Source of the DNA: Aphrocallistes beatrix
Lineage: Eukaryota > Porifera > Hexactinellida > Sceptrulophora > Aphrocallistidae
Reading direction: 5' to 3'
Length of the DNA: 64,000 nt
Assembly: GCA_963281255.1 (NCBI GenBank)
Contig: OY725493.1
Span: forward strand, 4,867,857-4,931,856
Made by a program: the position numbers and the translations under genes. This document shows positions 1-10,517 of the stretch, in pieces. The notes under the pieces were generated by a model that was given only the letters and a program-made list of their open reading frames with translations, made no database searches and was not told the DNA's origin. Numbering within the stretch: position 1 is the first letter of the stretch; each line of letters begins with the position of its first letter.

Positions 1-3000
1 ATGACGTCATTGTTGGATAGAAGAGAGTCAGCGGAGAAGGTTTGCTGTGTCAGAGCAGAGGTGTGGTAAGGAATGATGAGCTCTTCGTTCCAGTTAGGGT
101 TCACTCCCAGGGACTGTTTAGTCCTACGAGTTAAAAGCAAAACTTAAAACATTGGCAATACTATCAATCCTGCTATACTGAATACCTGTAGGTTGTTCCT
201 TGGAATCTAACCTCTATGAAAGGTTGCGTCTCATTCAAAGTTTCGCCTTCATCACTCACTACATCCTCCTCTCTCCGATCCAATCCAAGCGCCCCCACTC
301 CCTGCGCGCTACTGCTCTCTCGCCACAAACTGGTCGCCGCGCGGCTTCTATTCTCTCTGGAAATAGCCGCGCTTGAGTCTGACACGCGTGAAGGGAAGTT
401 GTACCCCTGTAGCACCCTGACTACCAGATTGAGCTGGCGAATGTTGGCGTGCTTTGAGGAGACAGTCCTCCGAGGCACCCGCTTAGGATGCAGGGGGCGT
501 TTGGGGGCGAATAGGGCAATTATATTGTTTCTTAGAGTAGTGATGTTAGGCACAGGATCCTCAATCACTACCTCATCCAGTGAGTATTCAGACCCCTTCG
601 CCTGCTGCTTTAATTCCCTCCGGATGGACTGGTAGAAGGATTCCATTCCATGGTGCCAAGGTGTGAATTCTGTGTCTACGTCCTCTGGGTGCGTTCCTAA
701 GCGAACTGAACTTCCTGCCAACTGCGTCTCGTCATCGAAACGAATCGACCTTGTAGGACTCAGCTCAAACCTTGAAATAAGAGCCTATAACAGGTGTTCA
801 TAGCAGTGATTCCCAATATGGACCAACTTGTGTTTATCTTCAAAGTGTCTGAATGCGGGATTTGAATTGAAGTCTATCTCAGTCAGGAAAGGCCGCACCA
901 TGTCCATCCGTGTGAGTGTGAATCCGTTGCCGCAGTCCTCACCGGGCAGGGAACGCAGCAACTGGAGGAGGGGGAGATTTCTGGGGTCATTGGGGTCCAG
1001 GCGGGAGGAAGCAAGTGACGCTCTGATCTTCCCTGCATCTGAAAATAAATGTGAATGTACCTCATTAGAATTACCCGTAATATTACGCAATGAATCGATG
1101 TTGTTCATGAATCGAAAAGTTGTATTATAATGTACCTAATGGCATCTTTGTCAATTTCCCGAATCCGCTCCATTCATTCCTCTCAGCCACCTGTCGTCCT
1201 CCATACAGCTCTAAGCTAGCATTGATAGCGCCAGTAGTGTAAGGCAGCGTCCTGCCCCCCAGGGGTACACTCGCCCCCACGCCTAGCTTCGGCGGGATAA
1301 CCTTTTCGTAGGCGAAGTCCAGCGAATGGAACACGGGCGCAGAGGCTGGCTTCTGAGCTGGGTTGGAGGAGGGGATGGGGTAGGGTACTTCTGCTAGGAG
1401 GGTGTGCGTGAGGGAGGATTGGTAGACCTCTATGATGATGGAGTCAGGCTTCTGACGGAGTTGTAACTGGAAATGCTCCTAACACACATGAGTACTGCTA
1501 ACATCAGACCTTATAAAGTAAGGTATCGGTTTGTAAACGCACTTGAAAGTCTGTTATGAAATCTTGCTTCAATTTCCGGTGTTTAGTTTCGCAGACAGTT
1601 TCACCGTTAATCTTAACACGCAAGAAATAACTAATCTTCTCGACATCTCTCCTGCGTGACAATTCCCTTTGGTCCTCGATCTTGCTGGAGACTGGCATGT
1701 TCAGGTAGAGTTCTGGAGTTAAGATGGGCTGTCCGGGGTGTCTGCGGTTAGCGAGGTACTCCTCTTCTAGCCGACGCCGGACTGCTTCCTCCGCGAACTC
1801 CGTGGGAGCCATGGGGGGCGGGGCATCGAGAGGGAAGGAGATTCCGGATGCTTGGCTCCCATTCAGAAGTTCCTGTCTCGTTTCTTGATCCCGTCTCCAC
1901 TGGTCGTATTCCACTTCGTAATTAATTCTCTCTGCAGACAATTTCTCTTCAAATTCTTCCTTCAGCTCGATCAACTCCTGCTCAATCTCAGTCATGAAGT
2001 TGAGTCGATCCTCCTCAACATTCGCTACGTTCTCTCTCTTTATTCTCAGACGGGCAGCTGTGCTCACGTACTTCTGCTCCTGTCTCAACTGCTTCAATTG
2101 GCCCCAAACCTAAATAACAAATAAATTATAATCTAAACATAAACGGTTAACATAATATATGTGCACAGGTGTCATTTGTTTACCCTGAGAATACTCTTCA
2201 GCATATTATGCTCCTTCTCCAGCTCTACACTCCTCAATCGCCTGTACTTGACAATATCGCGTCTTATCTCTCCTATATCTTTAGTTTTCTGTTCCACCTC
2301 TTTACCTAATCAGAATGAATATTTTCATAAACACAATTAAGCGTCTTTAATTCGATGAATTTCAATCTCATCATAAAGATAACTTAGATAAGTATTTCCA
2401 AATTCCTAACCAATTTACTAGGGATCATAAACCGGGATACCGACATTTCGATACTAAACAGTTCGATACTACATTAAACAAAATGTAAGTGTAATAAGAC
2501 GAAAAGATAACTCAAATTTAAAGATTTTAGCTATTCTAAAGATACGTATCTAGTAATAAGTTTGGATGTAATGCAAATGAGAATTATATTTGGGTACATA
2601 AGTTCGGATCTTTGTTACTAATCTAAATCCAATCCAATATGATGCCCACGCAAGAAATCCATGGGTTGACAGCAGTACCTTCAGTAATATTTATCAAGCC
2701 CGAGTCTATTTGTCACTGATTTATATGAATTCACATTTTATCAAATTTTGGATATTCTCACATCAAACTGTCGACTATCGAACTGTTTCGTATCGAACTG
2801 TTGGTATCCTCATAAACCATGGTCATACGCATAGGCGCCGAACCCGGGGGGGCTGGGGGGGCTCGAGCCCCCCCTGGATTCGAAGATGGCCCATAGACGC
2901 AATACAAAATTTACGGTCGAGCCCTCCCTGGAACCCCGAAATTATCCTTAGATTTCGAAAAGTTCGGCGCCCCTGGTCATACGTACGAAGATTTCGCACA

Positions 3001-4924
3001 GACCTGTGAGACTCCGCAGCATGAGCCTATCGAGCTCAGCTCTGAGCGATCTCAGCTGCCGTCTGAGCGCCTGCAGGCGTCTGTAGCTCATCTCCGCACT
3101 CTCCGCCTCCATCATCCGTCCGTACTGCAGCTGGAGGGAGTAGAGAGTGGTGCAGAGGATGTGCTCCTGGCTGAAGAGGGCGTGGTGCGTGAATCTGAGA
3201 CTGCTCAGGTAGAGGGACAGATGGAGGGTGGGGGGGATGGGGTCAGGTTGGTGTGTGTTTGATATCACTAATGGCCTCTCGCTAAGTGGAATATTGAGTG
3301 GGGGCGAGTACTCAACGATGTGGTCTGGAGGGAAAAATAACTCTTCTCTGTCTGGGAAATCTCCTATTATAAATGTAACAAATGTGAAGATTTGTTTAAA
3401 TTCCATCATCTGATTTCTAACCACCTCTCTTAATGGAGTATTGGATTTTTCCAGAGAGTCCTTTCAGCTGTCCATTCTCCCCGAACCAGTTCAAAGCCCC
3501 TTCCCTAACAAGCCTGTGCTCCATGGCGACCAGAGTCCGGATAGGAGGTGTCATGACCTCTGGCACGTACAAACCCTCCTCTTGAGCATCCCGTACCTCC
3601 ATCCCTGGTTCTTTCTTGAGTTCTAAAGCAACGGGTCTGTCTTCAGGTGGAAATAAACCAGTCTTGGTGAATGTAACACTCTTCTCCAGTTCAATCCTCT
3701 CAGCATTGGGTCTATGTGTGTAATTTCACATAAGGAATGCTCCAATTGAGTAAGCCCTGGGATTGATCACTCTAGAACATGCCTGTACTTAGGTCCTGCG
3801 TAGGTTAGTAAGAGCACTGATTGAGGTGTTAGGAGAGGAGTGCTTTCCAGCTCCTCCTCACTTCTAGCAATCGAGGCCTCACTCACAGCTGGAGAGATCC
3901 TGTGTCCTGCTGTGTCATCAATTGCCTAACACAGCAACTTAAGTCAAAATCATCAAAATCTGGTGGAATACGATTAATAATTCTAAAGAACCTGCTCGCT
4001 CCTATCACTCGAATCCATGGTGTGCCTTGAGAAGACAGCGTCAAGGTAGTCTCCATCATTTTGATCTGTTGCGATGGAAATCTCTGCCTGCTCATTCTGG
4101 AAGGAGACCACAGGGGATTTGGGTGCAATGCTAGTTTCTGAGCTGAGAGGGGGGAGGGTCCTAGGCGCTAAATAGTAATACAACTTAAAAGTGTATGTTA
4201 CGGATTCGAGAAGAAAATTTTATTTCATACGTCTTGTGAGGAGGTTCATCTCCACATCCTCCTTCCTCCCATCAGAATTCTTGGCGAGAGCTGCCAGTTG
4301 TTGGAATCTGTTCATTCCGCTCGGTTCTCCCCTCTGCCCCTTGAGGACCCTTTCTGGCTCCATCGGTCCATCCTTATCCTTCCTGTCCTCTCCTTCGAAG
4401 GGTGAATCATTAGCTCGCTCTCTCATCGAGGACAATCTCCGTTTCAAACGTTCGTGTACACCTGTTATACTGGTTGATACGTCTAGAGAAACAACATTGC
4501 ACCATGATTAGTTGATTTGGTTTTCTCCTTAAGCAAGATGTCTTATCCATGGTGTTTGATGAACGTTTCAAAGGTTTTAAATTGTATTTGCAGATTATTT
4601 CAATGGTTAGTTATTAGTATTGTGAGGTGTAAGTACACAATATATGATTCATCCTTGTTTAATATAATACGAATATTTGCCTTAACAAATCAATCAACTG
4701 AGCAGAGTAAACATACCCGATTGAGGCTGAGGATTGAGTGCGAGGGAGTCAGACTCTCTCTTCTCAGTAAGCTGTCTCTGCAAACTCTGTCTCTTCTGAG
4801 ACAATCTTTGCAGCAGTTTCCCTTCTTCAACATCGTCTCCCTGAATTCGTCTACTAGGATTTTCATGCTCGATTGGTGCCATTTCATCACCGAGCTCGGT
4901 ACTAAACAGCTCTGTGTGTGACAT
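1..4924 (-). CDS. CC2D2A: CC2D2A, ciliary transition-zone protein (3' end beyond window)
   Basis: Coiled-coil and C2 domain protein of the ciliary transition zone (MKS/B9 module). I infer twelve exons, in gene order: 4924-4717, 4482-4231, 4167-3992, 3925-3789, 3711-3425, 3363-3004, 2305-2184, 2109-1510, 1478-1136, 1038-828, 770-186 and 123 to beyond base 1. All junctions are GT..AG and all phases close. Family landmarks are the EGLYVPEV..WFGENGQL stretch in exon 5, FTHHALFSQEH in exon 6, a coiled coil in exons 6-8, SRLDPNDPRN in exon 10, and the start of the C2 domain in exon 11 (LNLVVRVLQGY) continuing as GVNPNWNEEL in exon 12. About 1,135 codons are visible; the transglutaminase-like C-terminus lies outside. 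The first ATG follows an acceptor-like TTACTGTAG. LZTFL1 ends 156 bases upstream on the same strand. Identity is strong; the exact N-terminus is less certain. Confidence 0.9.
2425..2818. mobile_element. MITE with 9-bp target duplication in a CC2D2A intron
   Basis: The direct repeat TCATAAACC occurs at 2425-2433 and 2810-2818. Between the copies is a 376-bp element that opens GGGATACCGACATTTCGA and closes with the approximate reverse complement (GGATACC at the tip, then repeated GTTCGATAC-type motifs). It has no coding capacity. A 9-bp duplication suggests the Mutator-like superfamily; that assignment is inference. It lies in the 698-bp intron between CC2D2A exons 6 and 7. Confidence 0.75.
2820..2983. 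mobile_element. Second MITE in the same intron, with 10-bp direct repeats
   Basis: TGGTCATACG is repeated at 2820-2829 and 2974-2983 and flanks about 144 bp. The interior ends carry the inverted repeat GGCGCCGAAC at 2834-2843 and GTTCGGCGCC at 2962-2971. Inside are runs of G and C around a CTCGAG centre. It begins one base after the preceding element's target duplication. It is non-coding, and the family is not recognised. Confidence 0.65.
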
Positions 4925-5080
4925 GCTACAGTAATTAACATTGCAATATAATATCAACAGCCTCTTCTCATTAGTAATAGTTAATACTAGCAATATAATC
5001 AAAACTCGGTTGGAATAATAAGAATAGCTAGTTCATGCTAAGTGATCTGTGTGCAGTGAGTAGAGGTGTGTAGATAAGGA

Positions 5081-6229
5081 CTACTCGGGGTGTGGTTCGA
5101 ATTGGGACAGTTTCGCTCTGAGGTCTTTTATCTGTTCATTTTTGGTTCCAAGCATCTTTTTCAAGTTTTGAAACTGAGAAGTTTCTTGAAACTTCTTCTC
5201 CATCTCTTTGTTAACATTGACGAGCTCAGCTCGTAGCTTTAGTATTTCGTGTTTACTCTCAGACAATTCCTTATTAATCGTATCAGAATGTTCAGTTACT
5301 TCCTGCGTTGCAACTTGTTGATTAACTGCTTCAGGGAGGTTTTGTTGTTGAAGTTGTTTGGTATAATTTTCCAATTTCAATTTCGTTAGTTTATCCATGG
5401 TCTCTTCAAGCTCTCTCTTATAACCAACTGACTCTTTGGAAACCGAATTAAAACTGGACTCAAGTGACCTAACTTTAGACTTCAAGGTGTCATTTTCAGA
5501 CTTAACATCTTTAAGTTCTTTCTCTAATAGCTTGGACATGCCAAGGTCGTTTAGCGGGGCTAATTTAGGCTTTGGGGCGGGTGGAGGCGAAGTTAATTTG
5601 TCCGAACCTATATCGAAACAAGGTATATATATCAACCTGTATAAATTAGTCAAGTATTGTTCAATAATGTTAAACCTTGCATTGTTAGCTGCTTTTCTTC
5701 AAACTCTTTAATCTCGTCTAACAGAGCTCGATTCTCTAACTCAGAAATGTCTGCTTGAAGTGTGAGGTGCCATTTCTCTCCTTGGAGGAACAGCTGTCTC
5801 AGGAGCAAGGTGTTGGTATGCGCACTGTGTATCAGCTCAGACTCAATGTCACTGCGTACTACGGATTGGAGACCTTCCAGCATGTCTCTTACCTGGTAAA
5901 TATCAATGATTATTGACAGTGTTTATTGCATATAACTCAATTAGTGATTATACTATTATTAGCAAGCAATTAAGACGTTACAAAGACTTGTATTGTGGAA
6001 AACCATTTTCAATGCTACTAGAATATTATTTTTCGAAAAAATATTATCTTCAAAATTGTATATCACACACCTCCATTTCTGTGAAAGTGTCATCTTCCGC
6101 GAGTCTACTCTCAACGAGATCTTGAAATGCAATATCGATACCCTTCAAACGGTGAGCTCGTTGATACCTTGAAAATCGCAGAAAGTTCACAATCTCTGCA
6201 GTGTGAATTTCATTCAGGCCAAATTCCAT
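5081..6229 (-). CDS. LZTFL1: LZTFL1, leucine-zipper BBSome regulator
   Basis: Cytoplasmic coiled-coil protein that in other animals binds the BBSome and controls its entry into cilia. Exons are 6229-6071, 5892-5676 and 5607-5081, all GT..AG, giving 300 residues against about 299 in the human protein. The ATG was chosen because MEFGLNEIHTAEI aligns with the family start. Family landmarks are LLRQLFLQGEKWHLTLQ and DISELENRALL in exon 2, then PKPKLAPLND, a long coiled coil and the C-terminal TKNEQIKDLRAKL in exon 3. An acceptor-like ATTTATAG lies just upstream of the ATG. The thioesterase gene ends 163 bases before it and CC2D2A starts 156 bases after it, all on the same strand. Identity is very secure. 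Confidence 0.95.
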
Positions 6230-6392
6230 TCGTATTGACTTGTAAAACTCTATAAATAAGTATGAAAAACCCCGGAAAAGTGAAATTAAATTTTTAGATT
6301 AATTAAGGAAACAGTCAAAATCAAAACAAGTGTTTAATACCATACACTAACAGCATAATCAAGTTACAGCCTAGCTATAATATAACATTAGG

Positions 6393-7088
6393 TTAAAGCA
6401 CAGTGCTCATCCACTGCTGAATGTCTCTGAATTCCGCTTCATTAACCGCGTGTCCAAGGTTCTCATAAGACTTAAATTCGACTTTAGTAAGCCAAGTAGT
6501 GAGGAGTTCATTACTTCTCACTCCCCATTGATATTTGACAAAGTCATCTATCACCCCATGTGCTTGAAAAAAAGGAGTGTTTTTATTGACCTCAGAGAAG
6601 TCCTTCGGAAAGTTTTCTTTACATGGGATAATCGTGTTAAGGAGTATCACTCCTCCCAATTTTATCTGCGTAGTAAGTGCAACATAGCACGCTAATACTG
6701 CCCCCTGAGAAAAACCTCCAAGCACAATCTTATTCGAAGGCACGCCCTCTAGAATTTCATCACTTATCATTTTCTCTATAGCTTTAACAGCTTCCTTCAA
6801 AGTAGGCAGGTCGACAATGACGTCATCTTTAATCCCGACTATGTCGAACCAGGATGGCATCACTGATCCATTGCAAATGAGGGAAACTGGTTTAATCGTT
6901 GCTGTAGGCAATATAAAGCTTATATGTGTGGATCTGATTTTTGAAACAGCTTCTACCAAGCTGCTCCCTTTCTGCCCTACGTCGTGAAGGAAGAAAACAG
7001 TTGAAGTTTTTTGTTCTGCAGGGACACGAGCTGCTGCAAGGAGCTCAGGAGTGTATTTAGTAATGTCAGGCAGATCACGACTAGCCAT
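6393..7088 (-). CDS. LYPLA: Acyl-protein thioesterase (LYPLA1/2 type)
   Basis: Single-exon 231-residue alpha/beta hydrolase of the acyl-protein thioesterase / lysophospholipase family, which removes palmitate from cysteines of membrane-associated proteins. The nucleophile is Ser127 in GGFSQG. The acid is Asp181 or Asp182 in AHGVIDD, and the base is His213 in LGHAV. The family signatures NGSVMPSWFD and GGVILLN are present. Two oddities stand out. The usual oxyanion loop HGLGD reads HDVGQ here, and the N-terminus MASRD lacks the Cys2 that is palmitoylated in vertebrate forms. A broken paralogue at 25489-26280 keeps the canonical HGLGD. The gene heads a tight same-strand run with LZTFL1 and CC2D2A. 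Confidence 0.93.
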   Translation of the reverse strand: MASRDLPDITKYTPELLAAARVPAEQKTSTVFFLHDVGQKGSSLVEAVSKIRSTHISFILPTATIKPVSLICNGSVMPSWFDIVGIKDDVIVDLPTLKEAVKAIEKMISDEILEGVPSNKIVLGGFSQGAVLACYVALTTQIKLGGVILLNTIIPCKENFPKDFSEVNKNTPFFQAHGVIDDFVKYQWGVRSNELLTTWLTKVEFKSYENLGHAVNEAEFRDIQQWMSTVL

Positions 7089-8332
7089 TCTACTCTAAAA
7101 ACTGTATTGGATTACGTTTATCAATTAATACGTCGGGTTTGTACCACTATGCGTATCAATTCTGGTGACGCCGGTGAGTAATTCCTTTACCCAATTCTAG
7201 TTGTGCTGAGGGGAAGAGAGAGAGTATTATGGTTTGCAACACAATATGTACTAGACACGTACGTACATAGCTAAGGGAAAATTGGTTCCTACTGTATATC
7301 ATATTGCACTGAGACATTTAATACGATTAAATTACCAAAGGACTTGAATTATGAAATGAATATGATATTAGAAAGCTTCAGCCAAAGAGAAAGTACTCAG
7401 ATAATTGTTTCAAGTTAACTCACTGGCAAATTGAACAGACTGAACTAAACCTGGTACGATTAGACAACTTCATGAGTTTGAATATGATTAGAGCACACAA
7501 ATTAGCTAAATACGTCGGGTGATTATTTCCATAGAATATCCATGAAAGAATGTACACTAGTTGGTTTTCAAATTGAATGCAATAGCACGGCTAATGCGTA
7601 GAGGGTTATCCTTCAGAATTCTGGGTTCGACCAGTTTGTCTCTCAATTTGCTAAGACAAAATATCTTTAAAAGTTTCACTCATAAATTTAGATTCTCGTT
7701 TTTAACCTTGAATTGTCCAATAAAAGTTGTCGATAAATTGGTTACTTTTGCGTAATGTGGCAGTTATTCAATTATAAATAAGCAAACTTGTGACCAATAC
7801 TCTGAATAAGCTAGTCATTTGCTTTCATTGTTTTTGCATTCTTGTATGTTGATAATATTAATATTACATCATATTAATAATCTCATTTAAAACACAAAAA
7901 AGTCAAGTGACTGACGGCAACAGTATAATTAAGTTTAACCACCCCAATTGCAACATTTCAGATCATAGCAGGCATCATAATGGTCAGTTATTAATTTTAT
8001 TGAACAGCAAAATAATAATAATAATAATAATAATGCATTGGATCATCCATAAAGTAAGACAATTGAACAACTTGTGTGATTACCAGATAAATAACAAGTA
8101 AAATACTGGAGTGTTGATAACTTAAAAATTTTTGACAGGGTGAAGGTAATAAAACTCAACTCCAAAGCGGTTTCAGCTGCAATGGCATGTCCTTATGTTT
8201 ATGGGAGAAGTAATAAGATAATACGGGAGGTGGGAAGAATATTTACGAGGCTGATAAAAAGGGAATTGCAACTTGAGCAGAATAAGAATGGTGAGGTTAC
8301 AGTATTTGTGGGTGCAGTGTGTAAGATGGCGG
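7089..8332. other. Intergenic, AT-rich, with an AAT microsatellite
   Basis: No gene is recognised. A run of eight AAT triplets lies at 8011-8034. A GGGTTCGACC box at about 7622 resembles a tRNA B box, but no tRNA folds around it. The stretch holds the upstream region of the thioesterase gene and the 3' flank of Rheb. Confidence 0.5.
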
Positions 8333-8911
8333 TTATATTATGGTGCAATCTTTCTGCTGGGGAGGTTGGGATGGCAAAGCGGGGTGCGAGAGATGAGGGT
8401 TTAGCTTGTGCTCGATCTCAGTGATCACAGCCTGAAAAATGGTAAGTACGTTCAAGTTTTCTTTCGCAGAAGCTTCAAAGAATGAAGCATTCCATTCGTG
8501 AGATAAATCCTTCCCTTCAACAGTCTTCACTGCTCGCTGCGTACCATCCAAGTCTTGCTTGTTGCCGACAATCACCAGGGGAATGTTTTCATCACCTTTG
8601 TGTTCAATGATCTTCTGTCTAATCACTGGGAGAAGGTCGAATGACTGTCTGTTGTTGATGGAGTAGACGAGAATAAACCCATGCACCGAAGCGCAAGAAG
8701 GAGGAAAAATAGAATAGTCATCTTGCCCGGCAGTGTCAATGAATGTGCAGTCGTACATCACATTGTCCACCGTTAGCTGCTTGGAGTATCTGTCAGTAAT
8801 TGTGGGGTTGTAATCCGTTTGAAAGGTGTTTAGTGCGCATTGGATCGTCAAGCTGCTCTTTCCCACACTGTTCATACCCATAATCGCAACATCTCTTGAT
8901 TTTACTGGCAT
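8333..8911 (-). CDS. RHEB: Rheb-like small GTPase
   Basis: Ras-family GTPase that activates TORC1 on lysosomal and endomembranes. It is a single exon of 192 residues, close to the usual 184. The P-loop is GMNSVGKSS (residues 12-20). The switch region DTAGQDDYSIFPP is characteristically Rheb-like, the guanine-specificity motif is NKQD, and SAKEN is the G5 motif. The C-terminus is a CaaX box, CTII, so prenylation is expected; a terminal Ile may favour geranylgeranyl over the farnesyl group of vertebrate Rheb. The P-loop residue that is Arg15 in vertebrate Rheb is Asn here. The ATG was chosen over an in-frame upstream GTG, and the sequence before it ends CTCAAGTAG, like an acceptor. Confidence 0.93.
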   Translation of the reverse strand: MPVKSRDVAIMGMNSVGKSSLTIQCALNTFQTDYNPTITDRYSKQLTVDNVMYDCTFIDTAGQDDYSIFPPSCASVHGFILVYSINNRQSFDLLPVIRQKIIEHKGDENIPLVIVGNKQDLDGTQRAVKTVEGKDLSHEWNASFFEASAKENLNVLTIFQAVITEIEHKLNPHLSHPALPSQPPQQKDCTII

Positions 8912-10517
8912 TGTCACCTACTTGAGTATAGACTGACTCCTGGCTTTTATCTTGATGCTAGAACTAAATAAAAATATTTAGTATACTAAGTACGATTGTG
9001 TATTTATATAGTTATGGTGCAAGGTGAAAACCTTCAGGTAATCCAAAGGCATGATAAATTTCGTCCCATCTGTTAGTAAGAGACAGAATAGCTCTCACTC
9101 AGATGTTCAAAATTCCCAGGTGGATAACAATGAAAACGTTGGCAGATGCGTATGCTCGTAATATATTGTCGTCTTATGCTAAATATGATAAAAAATGTGA
9201 TATATAGGTACCGCATTCACCAACTGTTTATGCATATTGTATTGCAACCCCAAATTTAATTCAGAAAATCAGATTCCAAAACCAACCATTTTGCACTCTA
9301 AGTTTTCAGGTGAGGTGGAACAGTTTCAAAGGGTAAGACAATTTATATATTTCTTACAAGCAACTCTCTGCGTGATCAGTGCATGGGCATGCAAATAGAA
9401 CTGAACCATGGATGTAATTATTAACTTCATATTTGAACTGAAATGGTCAGATTTCATGTGAATGCAGGGCAATTAATTACGGGCAATTTGGAGAAATATC
9501 AAACAGATAATGCAACATCTTTTATACTCGTAAATGCCATATTTCAAAATCCTCTCTAACCATGCGTGCAATCACTTGGAAACCTCGATGTGCAAAAATG
9601 TATTACATCAATTAATCTCAATACTGGTAAATACCATGTTGATAAGAGATGGAATGTTAACTATGTTAAGACCACTGATATGGAAAGTTACTCGTAAGAA
9701 ATTTCCATTGTGCTAAATGCAGAAACCAAAGAAAATAACAGCAAAGCTAATTTCCAAACGTAACCAGAAGAATGTTACAAATTTGAAAAATACAATCATC
9801 TGTGATTTTTTAAGAATTCGGAAACTCACCGACTGACTATTCTTCTTTTCTGACTACTGTTACAAAATCTCACTTAGCTGAATTCCTTATAGAAGTATGG
9901 CTGTGCGGTCAACTAACGTTATAGAAAGACCTATTTAGGATATATGGGTATTATCTCAATCACACAAAATTATTGAGAATCACGATTGCATATCTAAATT
10001 TAGACTCAGTTGCAGTGACATAGTGAAAACTTCAAAATGCACTTTCAATGATGTTTTGCTGATCTAACTGAATTTATGGGGATATTTCCGAAAAGATCGT
10101 GAATCATGTTTGACTAATTAATTAAATAAAGGAGAAATGTACCAAGCTATTATTACATAAACTCAAGGAAATGAATTACAAGTGCATAATTGAATTAGTC
10201 TTACCTTTATATAGAGCACATGTATTCCAACACGACTTCAGCTAAAGCGAAGATGACAATGCTCGAATTAGTTGAATACCCAGCATACCATCAGAAAATA
10301 ACAGGGATTCTTTAGTTTCCCATGTTAGAAATATAGGAAGCTATTGTGCTATTAGTGACCTTAACTAGTACACAAAGAATGTATTAAATTATTGATTGCT
10401 AAGTAAAATCTGGAAGCATGAGAATGTCAGGTTTCAGAGATTCTGTTTATTTCATTAGAATATTGCAAAATGAAGAATTCAATAAATACATTTCAGACAG
10501 TACATCATGACACAACT
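8912..10517. other. 1.6-kb intergenic stretch, nothing recognised
   Basis: AT-rich sequence between the Rheb start and the LIN7 stop. Short open frames only, with no family resemblance. No repeat or RNA gene was seen. Confidence 0.5.

Noticed and set aside
216-635. 139-codon plus-strand frame
   Set aside because: Antisense to a CC2D2A exon whose minus-strand product matches the family; the plus-strand protein has no resemblance to anything.
7585-7645. tRNA-like segment with GGGTTCGACC
   Set aside because: A B-box-like motif and a short CTGG/CCAG stem are present, but there is no proper A box, anticodon arm or acceptor stem at tRNA spacing.
8140-8424. 94-codon plus-strand frame
   Set aside because: It overlaps the Rheb C-terminus in antisense and shows no family signature.
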